Assembly (NCBI RefSeq): GCF_001514535.1
Contig: NZ_BCNO01000002.1
Coordinates: forward strand, 1-64,000
DNA: 64,000 bases
Origin: Thermodesulfovibrio aggregans
Lineage (GTDB): Bacteria > Nitrospirota > Thermodesulfovibrionia > Thermodesulfovibrionales > Thermodesulfovibrionaceae
Direction of reading: 5' to 3'
How positions within the stretch are numbered: position 1 is the first letter of the stretch; every line of letters starts with the position of its first letter. Shown piece after piece: positions 36,489 to 43,764 of this stretch. The notes under the pieces were generated by a model. The model was not told the origin of the DNA, did no database searches, and was given only the letters and a program-made list of their open reading frames with translations. Made by a program: the position numbers and the translations under genes.

Positions 36489-37838
36489 ATGAAAGAAACA
36501 AAAAATATTGAGTCTGAAGAGAGAATTCTGAATGAAAAAAATGACAAACCAGAACAAATCACCGAGAAGGATTTTTATGAAGATTATGTAGATTTTGCCG
36601 ATCTCTTTGCAAATGTCTCTATTCATGATAATGTTAAAAATAGTGAGCAAGAAATTGAACCTGAAAACACAAAACAAAAATACGACAAAATTTATAAAAG
36701 AGAGACTTTGAAACAACCTGAAACAAAAAAGAGGGAAAAGGCATCAGATGATTCTGTAGAGGAAATCTGTATAGAGAGTAATATTAATAAATATCTCGTA
36801 TACAACAAAGTATACTGGAGACACATACAATTTTGGTTTGGCTTAATGAAGTTGTTTAACACTCAAAGACAACAGACAATAACTTTCAGCTGTAGAAAAA
36901 TTATCTCGCTACTAAGATGGGGGAAAGATAAAAGTTCATACAAGAAAATTGAAGACTCAATAAATTTTTTTGCAAGAGAGATAGAGTTCAAAAATTATTG
37001 CTTCTGGTCTGAAAAGGATAAAAAGAAAAAGAAAATAAAAAGTATCAAGTTCAAGCCAATTGATATAGTTAAAGAAAAAAATTACTTCCAATTAACACTA
37101 AATTCTTACCTATACAAAAACCTGAAGTCAGGGATAGTAGTTTGGAAAAAAATCAATTGGAATCAGCCAAAAATAATACAGAAATTCCTATTTGTTCTTG
37201 ATACGATAATGATACCCTATCATAAAAGGGTTAAAAATCAGATTCTTTCAATCAAGAACATTGATTTAAACAAATACTTCACAAAAAGTGAAATAATGGG
37301 AATAAAGAGATACTATAAATATTTTAAAGAAAATCTATCTGGAACATATTACGAAATTTTAGATTTAAAAATAAACAGAGAAAAGCTCTCTTTGGAAGTT
37401 TACACTAACTTTTATACTCAAAAGACAGACTATTATGTTGAAAAATATGGAGACTTAATTGATACAACAGAGAAGCTTATTGCATGTTTTTTCACGAACA
37501 AGAACAAAAATCCCTCCCTTGAGAGAAAATTAAGCCAAAACGATTTTAAATATCTTATATCCTTCCTTAATAAATATGGTTTAGCAAGAACCACGTTTCT
37601 CATATATTACATTTCTCAGGAGATAGAAACAGCAGTCTTAAAAGATTTTGGAAAATTTAGTCTGATAAAACTATTCAAGAGGTTTAAGTCATCAGCTATG
37701 AGAATGTTTTTGCAATATGATGGTAAGAAAATAGAGAAAAAAGGGTTCAATGTAAATGAATACGGTGTGATTTTTGCAGAATTTTTTGTAAAAAAGAGGA
37801 AATTCCCAGAGATTGTTGAGAAAATTTTCAAGAAATGA
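36489..37838 (+). CDS. Putative plasmid replication initiator (RepA/RPA-like)
   Basis: The 449-aa protein has an acidic, disordered N-terminal 100 residues. A winged-helix-like segment follows: NKVYWRHIQFWFGLMKLF, then TITFSCRKIISLLRWGKD and SSYKKIEDSINFFAREIEF, which follows the pattern of replication initiator protein A (an R/Y-K-I...L helix followed by a wing). A Lys-rich C-terminal half completes it. The upstream iterons support the call. Start is at 36489 because GGAGGG stands seven bases before; the in-frame ATG at 36426 has no such site. The assignment rests partly on context. Confidence 0.55.
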   Translation: MKETKNIESEERILNEKNDKPEQITEKDFYEDYVDFADLFANVSIHDNVKNSEQEIEPENTKQKYDKIYKRETLKQPETKKREKASDDSVEEICIESNINKYLVYNKVYWRHIQFWFGLMKLFNTQRQQTITFSCRKIISLLRWGKDKSSYKKIEDSINFFAREIEFKNYCFWSEKDKKKKKIKSIKFKPIDIVKEKNYFQLTLNSYLYKNLKSGIVVWKKINWNQPKIIQKFLFVLDTIMIPYHKRVKNQILSIKNIDLNKYFTKSEIMGIKRYYKYFKENLSGTYYEILDLKINREKLSLEVYTNFYTQKTDYYVEKYGDLIDTTEKLIACFFTNKNKNPSLERKLSQNDFKYLISFLNKYGLARTTFLIYYISQEIETAVLKDFGKFSLIKLFKRFKSSAMRMFLQYDGKKIEKKGFNVNEYGVIFAEFFVKKRKFPEIVEKIFKK

Positions 37839-38334
37839 TCAATCTAATTCGGATGAATCTGATTTGCTCAAAATACGAACATAATAAATCACCTAAAGAA
37901 AGAAATGATAAAAGTGCAGGTAAGAAATCTCTCCATCAAAATACCTTGAAATGGATATGAGGGAGTTTGAAGTTGGAAAAATAATAATTTTATGAATAAT
38001 AGCATATGCTATAGAATCAATTTTTTAATGTTACCTAATCCTACAAAATTGACAGATCTGAACTTTCCATACTTTTTTGGGGCTTCATGAAATTTCATGA
38101 AAAGGTAGTGGCAATTATTGTGAGATTTTTTAACTAATTTATTTGCAGGAAGAAATAATTGATAAAACTGATAAGGTTTGGTCTTTCATTATTTAAAAAA
38201 GAAAATTCAAAATTTTCAACTTTTTATTAAAAATTTTCTATGTTTTTTATTTTTTTATTGTAAGGAGAAAATTTAGTGAAAAATTTATTTGGGTATAATT
38301 TAATCGGAAAATAAAAAATAGAAGGAGGTTTACA
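37839..38334. other. Noncoding gap before the topoisomerase-like gene
   Basis: No gene is seen in 496 bases. Two palindromes are present: ATAGCATATGCTAT (37999-38012) and TTCATGAAATTTCATGAA (38084-38101), both operator-like. A T-rich motif occurs at 38242-38260, and a TATAAT box at 38294-38299 sits about 35 bp before the topoisomerase ATG. Confidence 0.5.
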
Positions 38335-40104
38335 ATGCTTTTAAAAATTCCAGTTTTTAGACAGTTTACAGATTTAGAAGAACTAAAGAGATTCATACCT
38401 CCAAGTTTTAATCGTTCATTGGTAGTTGTGAAAGAGATTCTCGATAATGCATGTGATGAGGCTGAAAAGAAAGATTACATAGTTGAAGTTAGTTTAAAAG
38501 ATATAACTCTCACTGTTAAAAACAAAGGTATCTTTACAGAAGACCAGCTACAGGTTATTTCAGACTTTTCTGAAAGGATAACAAGCAAATACCTCAAAAA
38601 ATCATATCAAAGAGGAGCTATTGGACAGGGGCTTATGATTGCAATAATGCTCTCAGATATAGATAACCATCCAGTAATAATTAACTCCAATCAAAAACAG
38701 TTCAAGATTGAGCAAGACAGATTTTCCGAATTTTCTAAATTTTTGAAAAAAGTTGCAAAACCAGTTAAAGCGTTCTGGTATGGTAAAAATGCAATATCTG
38801 AGAGAATTGAGGTTCTTAGCTATAAAAAGATTTCTCTTTCAAGTAATGAAACCATAGAGATCATAGCAAGCAGAGAGCTTAAAGATAATGTTCTATGCGT
38901 GAATGGAAGTTTAGTTCATTCGATCTTTTATAGCTCCGATGAGGATGGTTATGTTGTAAATTTAACATCCTTTCTTAATGAGCCTCAGAAAAAGAAGCCA
39001 ATTAAATGCCTTTTTATATATCACTCTCCGAACATTCGTTATGCTGACAAAAATAAAGAAAGAGTTAAAATACCATACAAAATTTCAAGATACATAAAAA
39101 ACTTCTACAAAAACATCTCCATAAAATCAGCTGCTGGTGAAAAGGACTGGATTCTAATAAAAGAAAAGTGTCAAAAAATAGCTGAAAAAAAGAATATCAC
39201 CAAAGAAAATATTTTAAAAGAATATGGAAAATCAATGAAACCCTGGAGATATGTTTTTCTTCTACTTTGCAAAAATATAATTGATGAACTTAATTCAAAA
39301 TACGGTGCTGTAACCATAAGACAGGTTTATTATCAGCTTGTAAGTAAAGGATACATAAGCAATGCTGAGAACAGCTATTCAAATTTAGTGGCTCAGCTTA
39401 CCGATGCAAGAGAGATGGGGATAATTGATTATTTTGCTTTTGAAGATCGTTCACGATATCTTTTAAAGCCAAAAACTATCTCAATAAAAACAAATCCAAA
39501 AGATATAGTTAAAGATGCCGTAATATCTTCACTTAAGCCACCAGAGATTGATATATGGGAAAATCAAGACTACCACTTAGAGCTTTGGATTGAAAAAGAT
39601 GCTTTACTTAAGCTTTTCAAAAAAATTGCAGATAAGCATCAACTTAATCTTTATCCAAGCAGGGGATACTCTTCACTTACCAAAATTCATGAAGCAAAAG
39701 AGAGATTTAAAGAACAGATAAGAAAAGGCAAAGAATGCGTCATTCTATACTTTGGAGACCTTGACCCTTCAGGATGGAACATTTACGAAGTGATACAGAA
39801 AAAGTTTTCAGACTTACCCGTAACAATTGAAAGAATAGCAGTAAACCCAGACCAGACAGAAGGGCTTATACCCATGCCTTTAAAAGAAAAAGACACGAGA
39901 ATAAATGGATTTCTGGAAGAACTTAAACTTACAGAATGCTACGAACTTGATGCTCTTGAACCAGAGCTAATTTTATCTTTAGCTGAAAATGCAATAGATA
40001 AATATTTTGATAAAAACTTAATTCCTGATGATTCTGAGTGGTTCAAAAAGTATCAAGAAATAACTGAAAAAATAATAAAACTTGTAAATGAGATTGAAGC
40101 ATGA
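38335..40104 (+). CDS. Single-chain type IIB topoisomerase-like protein (Topo VIII-like)
   Basis: In 589 aa it fuses a GHKL ATPase domain to a Spo11/TopoVI-A-like part. The ATPase part has EILDNACDEAE at 34-44 and GAIGQGL at 94-100; the usual DxGxG box is KNKG at 62-65, so an Asp is missing. The A part has TIRQVYYQLVSKG with candidate catalytic Tyr332/333, then a Toprim domain with E420 in LWIEKDA and FGDLDPSG (D475, D477). This order B-A in one polypeptide is that described for topoisomerase VIII of plasmids and integrated elements. The transducer domain looks reduced. The start has AGAAGGAGG upstream. It probably relieves supercoiling or decatenates the element. Confidence 0.75.
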   Translation: MLLKIPVFRQFTDLEELKRFIPPSFNRSLVVVKEILDNACDEAEKKDYIVEVSLKDITLTVKNKGIFTEDQLQVISDFSERITSKYLKKSYQRGAIGQGLMIAIMLSDIDNHPVIINSNQKQFKIEQDRFSEFSKFLKKVAKPVKAFWYGKNAISERIEVLSYKKISLSSNETIEIIASRELKDNVLCVNGSLVHSIFYSSDEDGYVVNLTSFLNEPQKKKPIKCLFIYHSPNIRYADKNKERVKIPYKISRYIKNFYKNISIKSAAGEKDWILIKEKCQKIAEKKNITKENILKEYGKSMKPWRYVFLLLCKNIIDELNSKYGAVTIRQVYYQLVSKGYISNAENSYSNLVAQLTDAREMGIIDYFAFEDRSRYLLKPKTISIKTNPKDIVKDAVISSLKPPEIDIWENQDYHLELWIEKDALLKLFKKIADKHQLNLYPSRGYSSLTKIHEAKERFKEQIRKGKECVILYFGDLDPSGWNIYEVIQKKFSDLPVTIERIAVNPDQTEGLIPMPLKEKDTRINGFLEELKLTECYELDALEPELILSLAENAIDKYFDKNLIPDDSEWFKKYQEITEKIIKLVNEIEA

Positions 40105-40167
40105 CATTTTTATCTTTTGAAATTTTATAAAGTTAGTTTAAAAAGTATGTCAAGCCATTTTCAGAAT

Positions 40168-40199
40168 ATAAAAATGCAGCGGCGCCGCTGCATTTTTAT
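40168..40199. repeat. GC-rich palindrome 5, 32 bp perfect; possible bidirectional terminator
   Basis: Arms ATAAAAATGCAGCGGC mirror exactly around GGCGCC. With its flanking A-run and T-run it could form a rho-independent terminator in both directions, 64 bp after the topoisomerase-like gene. It is also a member of the palindrome family, sharing its 18-bp core with 34669-34686. Confidence 0.7.
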
Positions 40200-40283
40200 C
40201 TTACTAAATATGACCTAAACACTTACAAAATCTCTTTTTTATGAAATTTTTATTTTTTTACTAAATTGAAATATTAAAATTTC

Positions 40284-40324
40284 TTGCGTTTTAACCATCT
40301 TTTAAGTATAATTATAATTATACT
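40284..40324 (+). promoter_or_regulatory. Promoter with overlapping 20-bp palindrome
   Basis: TTGCGT (40284-40289), a 17-bp spacer and TATAAT (40307-40312) form a sigma-70-like promoter, with expected start of RNA near 40319. A perfect palindrome AGTATAATTATAATTATACT (40305-40324) covers the -10 box and start point, a classic repressor position. The ATG at 40340 lacks a clear Shine-Dalgarno. Confidence 0.55.
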
Positions 40325-40339
40325 AAACTGGATTATACT

Positions 40340-41749
40340 ATGGGAGAATTGAAATTTATCAACAGAAAAAATGAATTAGAATCACTTAACAGATTATACT
40401 CTAAAGAAGGCTTTCAGTTCGTTCCCATATATGGAAGAAGAAGAGTTGGCAAAACAAGGCTAATTCAAGAGTTCATAAAGGACAAACCCGCTATATATTA
40501 TCTTGCTGATTCAGTTTCAGAGAGAGAACAACTCAAAAATTTAGGTAAAGAAGTCGGTGAGTTTTTCAGAGACCAGATACTCACTGAGGCTGGGTTTAAA
40601 GATTGGTATCAGCTTTTTAGATATTTGAAAGATAAATCAAAGGATAGATTAATACTGGTAATAGATGAATTCCCCTATCTTGTTAACTCTAATTCTGCCA
40701 TATCATCAATATTTCAAAAGGGTATAGACCAATATCTAAAAGAAACTCAGACATTTTTAATTCTTATGGGTTCAAGTATTGGTATGATGGAAAAGGAAGT
40801 CCTCCATTATAAAGCACCTCTTTATGGAAGAAGAACCGCTTCCTTAGAAATTAAGGAAATGAACATATCAGCCCTTTTTGAACTTTTTCCAAACAAAAAA
40901 ATCTCTGATATAGTAAAAATTTATTCTGTCTTTGGAACAATTCCCGCATATCTTGAAAAAATTGATACTAAAAAAGACATATTTTCAAACATAGAAGACC
41001 TTGTTTTAGATAAAAGCTCTTTTTTATACAACGAAGTAGAGTTTATCGTAAGAGAAGAATTAAGAGAGCCAAGAAACTACTTTGTAATTTTGAAGGCAAT
41101 TGCACAGGGAAAACACAAACTTTCAGAAATCATAAATGAAACAGGTTTTGAAAAAAGCATGGTGTCAAGATATCTTGATATACTTAAATCACTAAGATAT
41201 GTTAAGAAAGAAATTCCCATAACAGAGAAAAACCCTGAGAAAAGTAAATTAGGTTTGTATCGGATTTTTGATAGATATTTTAACTTTTGGTTTAAATTCA
41301 TCTTTCCAAACAGAAGATGGATAGAGATTGGAAGAGGAGATGTATTATTGAATTACATAAAAGAGCAGTTTGAACATCATGTATCCTCTGTTTTCGAAGA
41401 TGCCTGTATAGAAATATGTGAAATATTAATGCAGAAAGGGCTAATAAGGTTTAGCCAAATTGGTAAATGGTGGACAAAAGACAGTGAAATAGACATAGTT
41501 GCATTAGATGATGAAACTAAGACGGTTTATTTCGGAGAATGTAAGTGGAGTAACAAAAAAGTAGGCGAAAATGTCTATCATGAGCTCGTTGAAAAATCAA
41601 AAAAAATCTCTTACTATGGTAAAAGGCAGAAAAACAAATACATTTTATTTAGCAAAAATGGATTTACTGATAGGGTCAAAGATTTGGCAAAGAGGGATGG
41701 TGTAATTTTAATAGACTGTAGCGGTTCCTCTATTTTATCTTTAGAGTAA
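40340..41749 (+). CDS. Archaeal-type AAA ATPase with DUF234-like C-terminus
   Basis: The 469-aa protein begins FINRKNELESLNRLY, has P-loop GRRRVGKT at 32-39 and Walker B ILVIDEFPYL. A winged-helix segment follows near 245-285 (GFEKSMVSRYLDILKSLRYV), then a C-terminal restriction-endonuclease-fold piece DSEIDIVALDDETKTVYFGECKW, with the D-x-D...E-x-K pattern of PD-(D/E)XK domains. This is the DUF234/archaeal ATPase group, common in genomic islands, with unknown cellular role; a defence or stress-linked nuclease ATPase is one possibility. It is apparently expressed from its own repressible promoter. Confidence 0.8.
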   Translation: MGELKFINRKNELESLNRLYSKEGFQFVPIYGRRRVGKTRLIQEFIKDKPAIYYLADSVSEREQLKNLGKEVGEFFRDQILTEAGFKDWYQLFRYLKDKSKDRLILVIDEFPYLVNSNSAISSIFQKGIDQYLKETQTFLILMGSSIGMMEKEVLHYKAPLYGRRTASLEIKEMNISALFELFPNKKISDIVKIYSVFGTIPAYLEKIDTKKDIFSNIEDLVLDKSSFLYNEVEFIVREELREPRNYFVILKAIAQGKHKLSEIINETGFEKSMVSRYLDILKSLRYVKKEIPITEKNPEKSKLGLYRIFDRYFNFWFKFIFPNRRWIEIGRGDVLLNYIKEQFEHHVSSVFEDACIEICEILMQKGLIRFSQIGKWWTKDSEIDIVALDDETKTVYFGECKWSNKKVGENVYHELVEKSKKISYYGKRQKNKYILFSKNGFTDRVKDLAKRDGVILIDCSGSSILSLE

Positions 41750-42186
41750 ACTGTCATTAAACATCCTTAATTTTCTAAAATTTTTAATTATAATTCAATA
41801 TGTTATATCAAACTTTTTCGCAACAATGAAAATTTCCTTCATACGATTAAAATTAAATTTTATACATTCAATAACTTAATTTCTATTTATTTAAAAAATG
41901 AGCAAAGAGTGGCTTAATGATTTATGGTAGATGCTGCTGCGCCGCAGCATCTACGTTGGAAGGATTTCTATAAAATAATACTAAAAAAATAAAAAAGATT
42001 ATCTATTACTTCATTTTCAATTTTATTAAAACAATCATGAGAAATTCTATCGCCTGTTATATATGAAAACAGAGAAAACGTCCTTTTATCAAAAAAAATT
42101 ATCACTTAACATAATCAAATTTTTTTAAAGCCTAAAAAAATAATTTTCAGTCCAACTTTTAGAGAGATTTTTATTTTTTATATGAG
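41750..42186. other. Noncoding gap before the excisionase-like gene, with palindrome 6
   Basis: I see no gene in these 437 bases. An inverted repeat at 41927-41954 belongs to the palindrome family. The T-rich motif ATTTTTATTTTTTA (42167-42180) lies directly before the HTH gene, and a reverse-orientation copy is at 41981-41997. Confidence 0.5.
41927..41954. repeat. GC-rich palindrome 6, 28 bp
   Basis: Arms GTAGATGCTGC and GCAGCATCTAC (11 bp) flank TGCGCC, so only the centre departs from the GGCGCC found in two other members. It is in noncoding DNA about 180 bp after the ATPase gene, and there is no T-run, so a terminator role is doubtful. Confidence 0.7.
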
Positions 42187-42501
42187 ATGGATAATTCACA
42201 AGAAAGGAAATATAAGGTTAAGTGGAATATAAAAAGAAATGAATCAGAGGTGGCTGAGAATAGTTTAAGGTTGCTGAAGATTTCTGAAGTTTCTAAGATT
42301 CTTGGGATATCAAAAAGAACAGTTTATAACTATGTGAAAGAAGGAAAGCTTCCCTGTGTGAAGCTTTCAAATAGGGCATTGAGGTTTAAAGAGACAGATT
42401 TAATGAAGCTTATCTCTGAAAGAACAATCACATATGAGCCAAGTGAAAAAACAGATTTTATAGCCAAGAGAGTGCTTGAAAAAATCTTAAAGAGGGGGTA
42501 A
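42187..42501 (+). CDS. MerR-like HTH protein, probable excisionase/control protein
   Basis: The 104-aa protein has an N-terminal basic tail and a central HTH_17-type winged helix: LLKISEVSKILGISKRTVYN, then YVKEGKLPCVKLSNRALRFK, the pattern of excisionases and SinR/Xis-like factors. It lies 67 bp before the integrase gene on the same strand, the standard place for a directionality factor. No Shine-Dalgarno precedes the ATG; the T-rich motif ends six bases before it, so the mRNA could be leaderless or the start could be wrong. Confidence 0.7.
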   Translation: MDNSQERKYKVKWNIKRNESEVAENSLRLLKISEVSKILGISKRTVYNYVKEGKLPCVKLSNRALRFKETDLMKLISERTITYEPSEKTDFIAKRVLEKILKRG

Positions 42502-42504
42502 ATT

Positions 42505-42555
42505 ATGTTAAGGACAAAGGTCTTTGACAAGGGAAACCCTGTATTTGAGCCATAG
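42505..42555 (+). CDS. Possible 16-aa ORF between Xis-like and integrase genes
   Basis: The ORF MLRTKVFDKGNPVFEP has a strong ribosome-binding site, AGAGGGGG, six bases before its ATG. It begins 4 bp after the HTH gene and ends 13 bp before the integrase ATG. A leader peptide or translational coupler is possible. No homologue is known to me; coding status rests on position and the ribosome-binding site. Confidence 0.35.
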   Translation: MLRTKVFDKGNPVFEP

Positions 42556-42568
42556 TTAGGAGGTAACT

Positions 42569-43621
42569 ATGGGCTTATACAGGAGAGGAAAAATTTATTG
42601 GGCTTCTCTAACTCACAACGGTGAACAGATTAGATTTTCTACAAAGTGCAGAGATAAAAAGGAAGCTGAGGCTGTTTATGCCAAGATACTTCTTGAGCTT
42701 AAAATTGGCAAGGTAGCAGTAATCCAACCAGAGAAAAAGGAAAAGATAACATTCAATCAGTTTTTTGTTGAGCAGTATCTGCCTTTCTGTAAAAAACAAA
42801 GTTCATATAATACAAAACGATACTCACTAAATATGATTCCTGAATGGTTTAAGTCAACTCCTTTGATGGATTTCAATACGAGACATATTGACCTGTTTGT
42901 TAGCGAACTTGCAACAACAAGAAAACCAGCTACTGTTAACAAACTCCTTCACATTGTGAAGCACGCATTTAGAAAGGCTCTTGATTGGGAACTGATAGAT
43001 GAGGCTACCTTTAAAAAGATTGACAAGGTTAAACCACTTAAGGGAGAGACAAAAAGGCTCAGATATCTTAATCAAGAGGAAATCCAAAGGCTTTTATCAC
43101 ACTGTGATAATTATCTTTATCCAATCGTTTTTACCGCACTTAATACAGGAATGCGGAGAGGAGAGATACTTAATCTTAAATGGGAGAACATTGACCTGAA
43201 AAATGGACTAATACTTCTTGAAAAAACCAAAAACGGTGAGCGAAGAGAGATCCCGATGAATGAGAGCTTAAAGACACTGTTTAGACAACTTTACACACAA
43301 AGAAGGCTTGACACTGATTACGTATTCATCAATCCAAAAACAGGAACAAGACTAACTGAATTTAAAAGAAGCTTTGCCACTGCACTTAAGAAAGCTGGCA
43401 TAAGGGATTTTACTTTTCACGATTTAAGACATACTTTTGCAAGTCAGCTTGTGATGGCTGGAATTGACCTGAGAACCGTTCAGGAGCTACTTGGACACAA
43501 GACAATTACAATGACTCTTAGATATGCTCATCTATCAGAAGCTCATAAAAGAGAAGCTGTAAGGACATTGGAGAACAAACTTTATCACAATTTTATCACA
43601 ATTTCATTGCAAGCTAAATAG
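42569..43621 (+). CDS. int: Tyrosine site-specific integrase
   Basis: The 350-aa recombinase has an arm-binding-type N-terminus (YRRGKIYWASLTHNGEQIRFS), a SAM-like core-binding domain (about 60-155) and the catalytic set R196 (TGMRRGEI), H284 and R287 (HDLRHTFA), H310 (LLGHKT) and Y319 (RYAHLS). It lies 51 bp from the core at 43673, pointing at tRNA-Val, the usual arrangement for tRNA-targeting elements. The start is backed by TAGGAGG. Its final codons (LYHNFITIS) contain the 20-bp arm-type repeat, so coding and recombination sites overlap. It looks complete and potentially active. Confidence 0.93.
   Translation: MGLYRRGKIYWASLTHNGEQIRFSTKCRDKKEAEAVYAKILLELKIGKVAVIQPEKKEKITFNQFFVEQYLPFCKKQSSYNTKRYSLNMIPEWFKSTPLMDFNTRHIDLFVSELATTRKPATVNKLLHIVKHAFRKALDWELIDEATFKKIDKVKPLKGETKRLRYLNQEEIQRLLSHCDNYLYPIVFTALNTGMRRGEILNLKWENIDLKNGLILLEKTKNGERREIPMNESLKTLFRQLYTQRRLDTDYVFINPKTGTRLTEFKRSFATALKKAGIRDFTFHDLRHTFASQLVMAGIDLRTVQELLGHKTITMTLRYAHLSEAHKREAVRTLENKLYHNFITISLQAK
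43581..43600 (+). repeat. Putative integrase arm-type site, right end
   Basis: TTTATCACAATTTTATCACA is identical to 4679-4698, in the same orientation, and ends 73 bp before the right core. It lies within the 3' end of the integrase gene. Confidence 0.5.
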
Positions 43622-43648
43622 GCAGGCTAAAAAATCCTTAAAAATCAA

Positions 43649-43720
43649 TGGGCGATGAGGGATTTGAACCCACGACCTCTTCCGTGTGAAGGAAGCGCTC
43701 TCCCACTGAGCTAATCGCCC
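43649..43720 (-). tRNA. tRNA-Val (anticodon CAC), island integration target
   Basis: The 72-nt cloverleaf has acceptor GGGCGAT/ATCGCCC, D arm GCTC/GAGC, anticodon stem CTTCC/GGAAG with loop TTCACAC, and T arm GTGGG-TTCAAAT-CCCTC. The anticodon CAC reads GTG. CCA is not encoded. The T stem has one T-T mismatch, whereas the displaced half at 4565-4608 pairs perfectly. The 3' half therefore probably came from the island, the 5' half from the host. Confidence 0.93.
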
Positions 43721-43764
43721 ATTTGATGAATTATAAATTTTTTCTTACCTTTATTGTCAATTCT

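Larger units (their letters stand above)
4609..43672. mobile_element. tRNA-Val-integrated genomic island, about 39 kb
   Basis: The region is bounded by two direct copies of the 3' half of tRNA-Val. The copies share an identical 20-bp core, CGACCTCTTCCGTGTGAAGG, at 4589-4608 and 43673-43692, covering the anticodon loop. A tyrosine recombinase gene (42569-43621) and an excisionase-like gene lie just inside the right end. The 20-bp sequence TTTATCACAATTTTATCACA occurs 71-73 bp inside both ends, as arm-type integrase sites would. Cargo is a capsule locus plus a plasmid-like replication module. An alternative is two or more stacked insertions sharing the same tRNA target. The boundary evidence is seen directly; mobility is inferred. 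Confidence 0.75.

Noticed and set aside
43650-43735. Second tRNA next to tRNA-Val
   Set aside because: Only one cloverleaf can be drawn; the repeated half is at 4565, not here.
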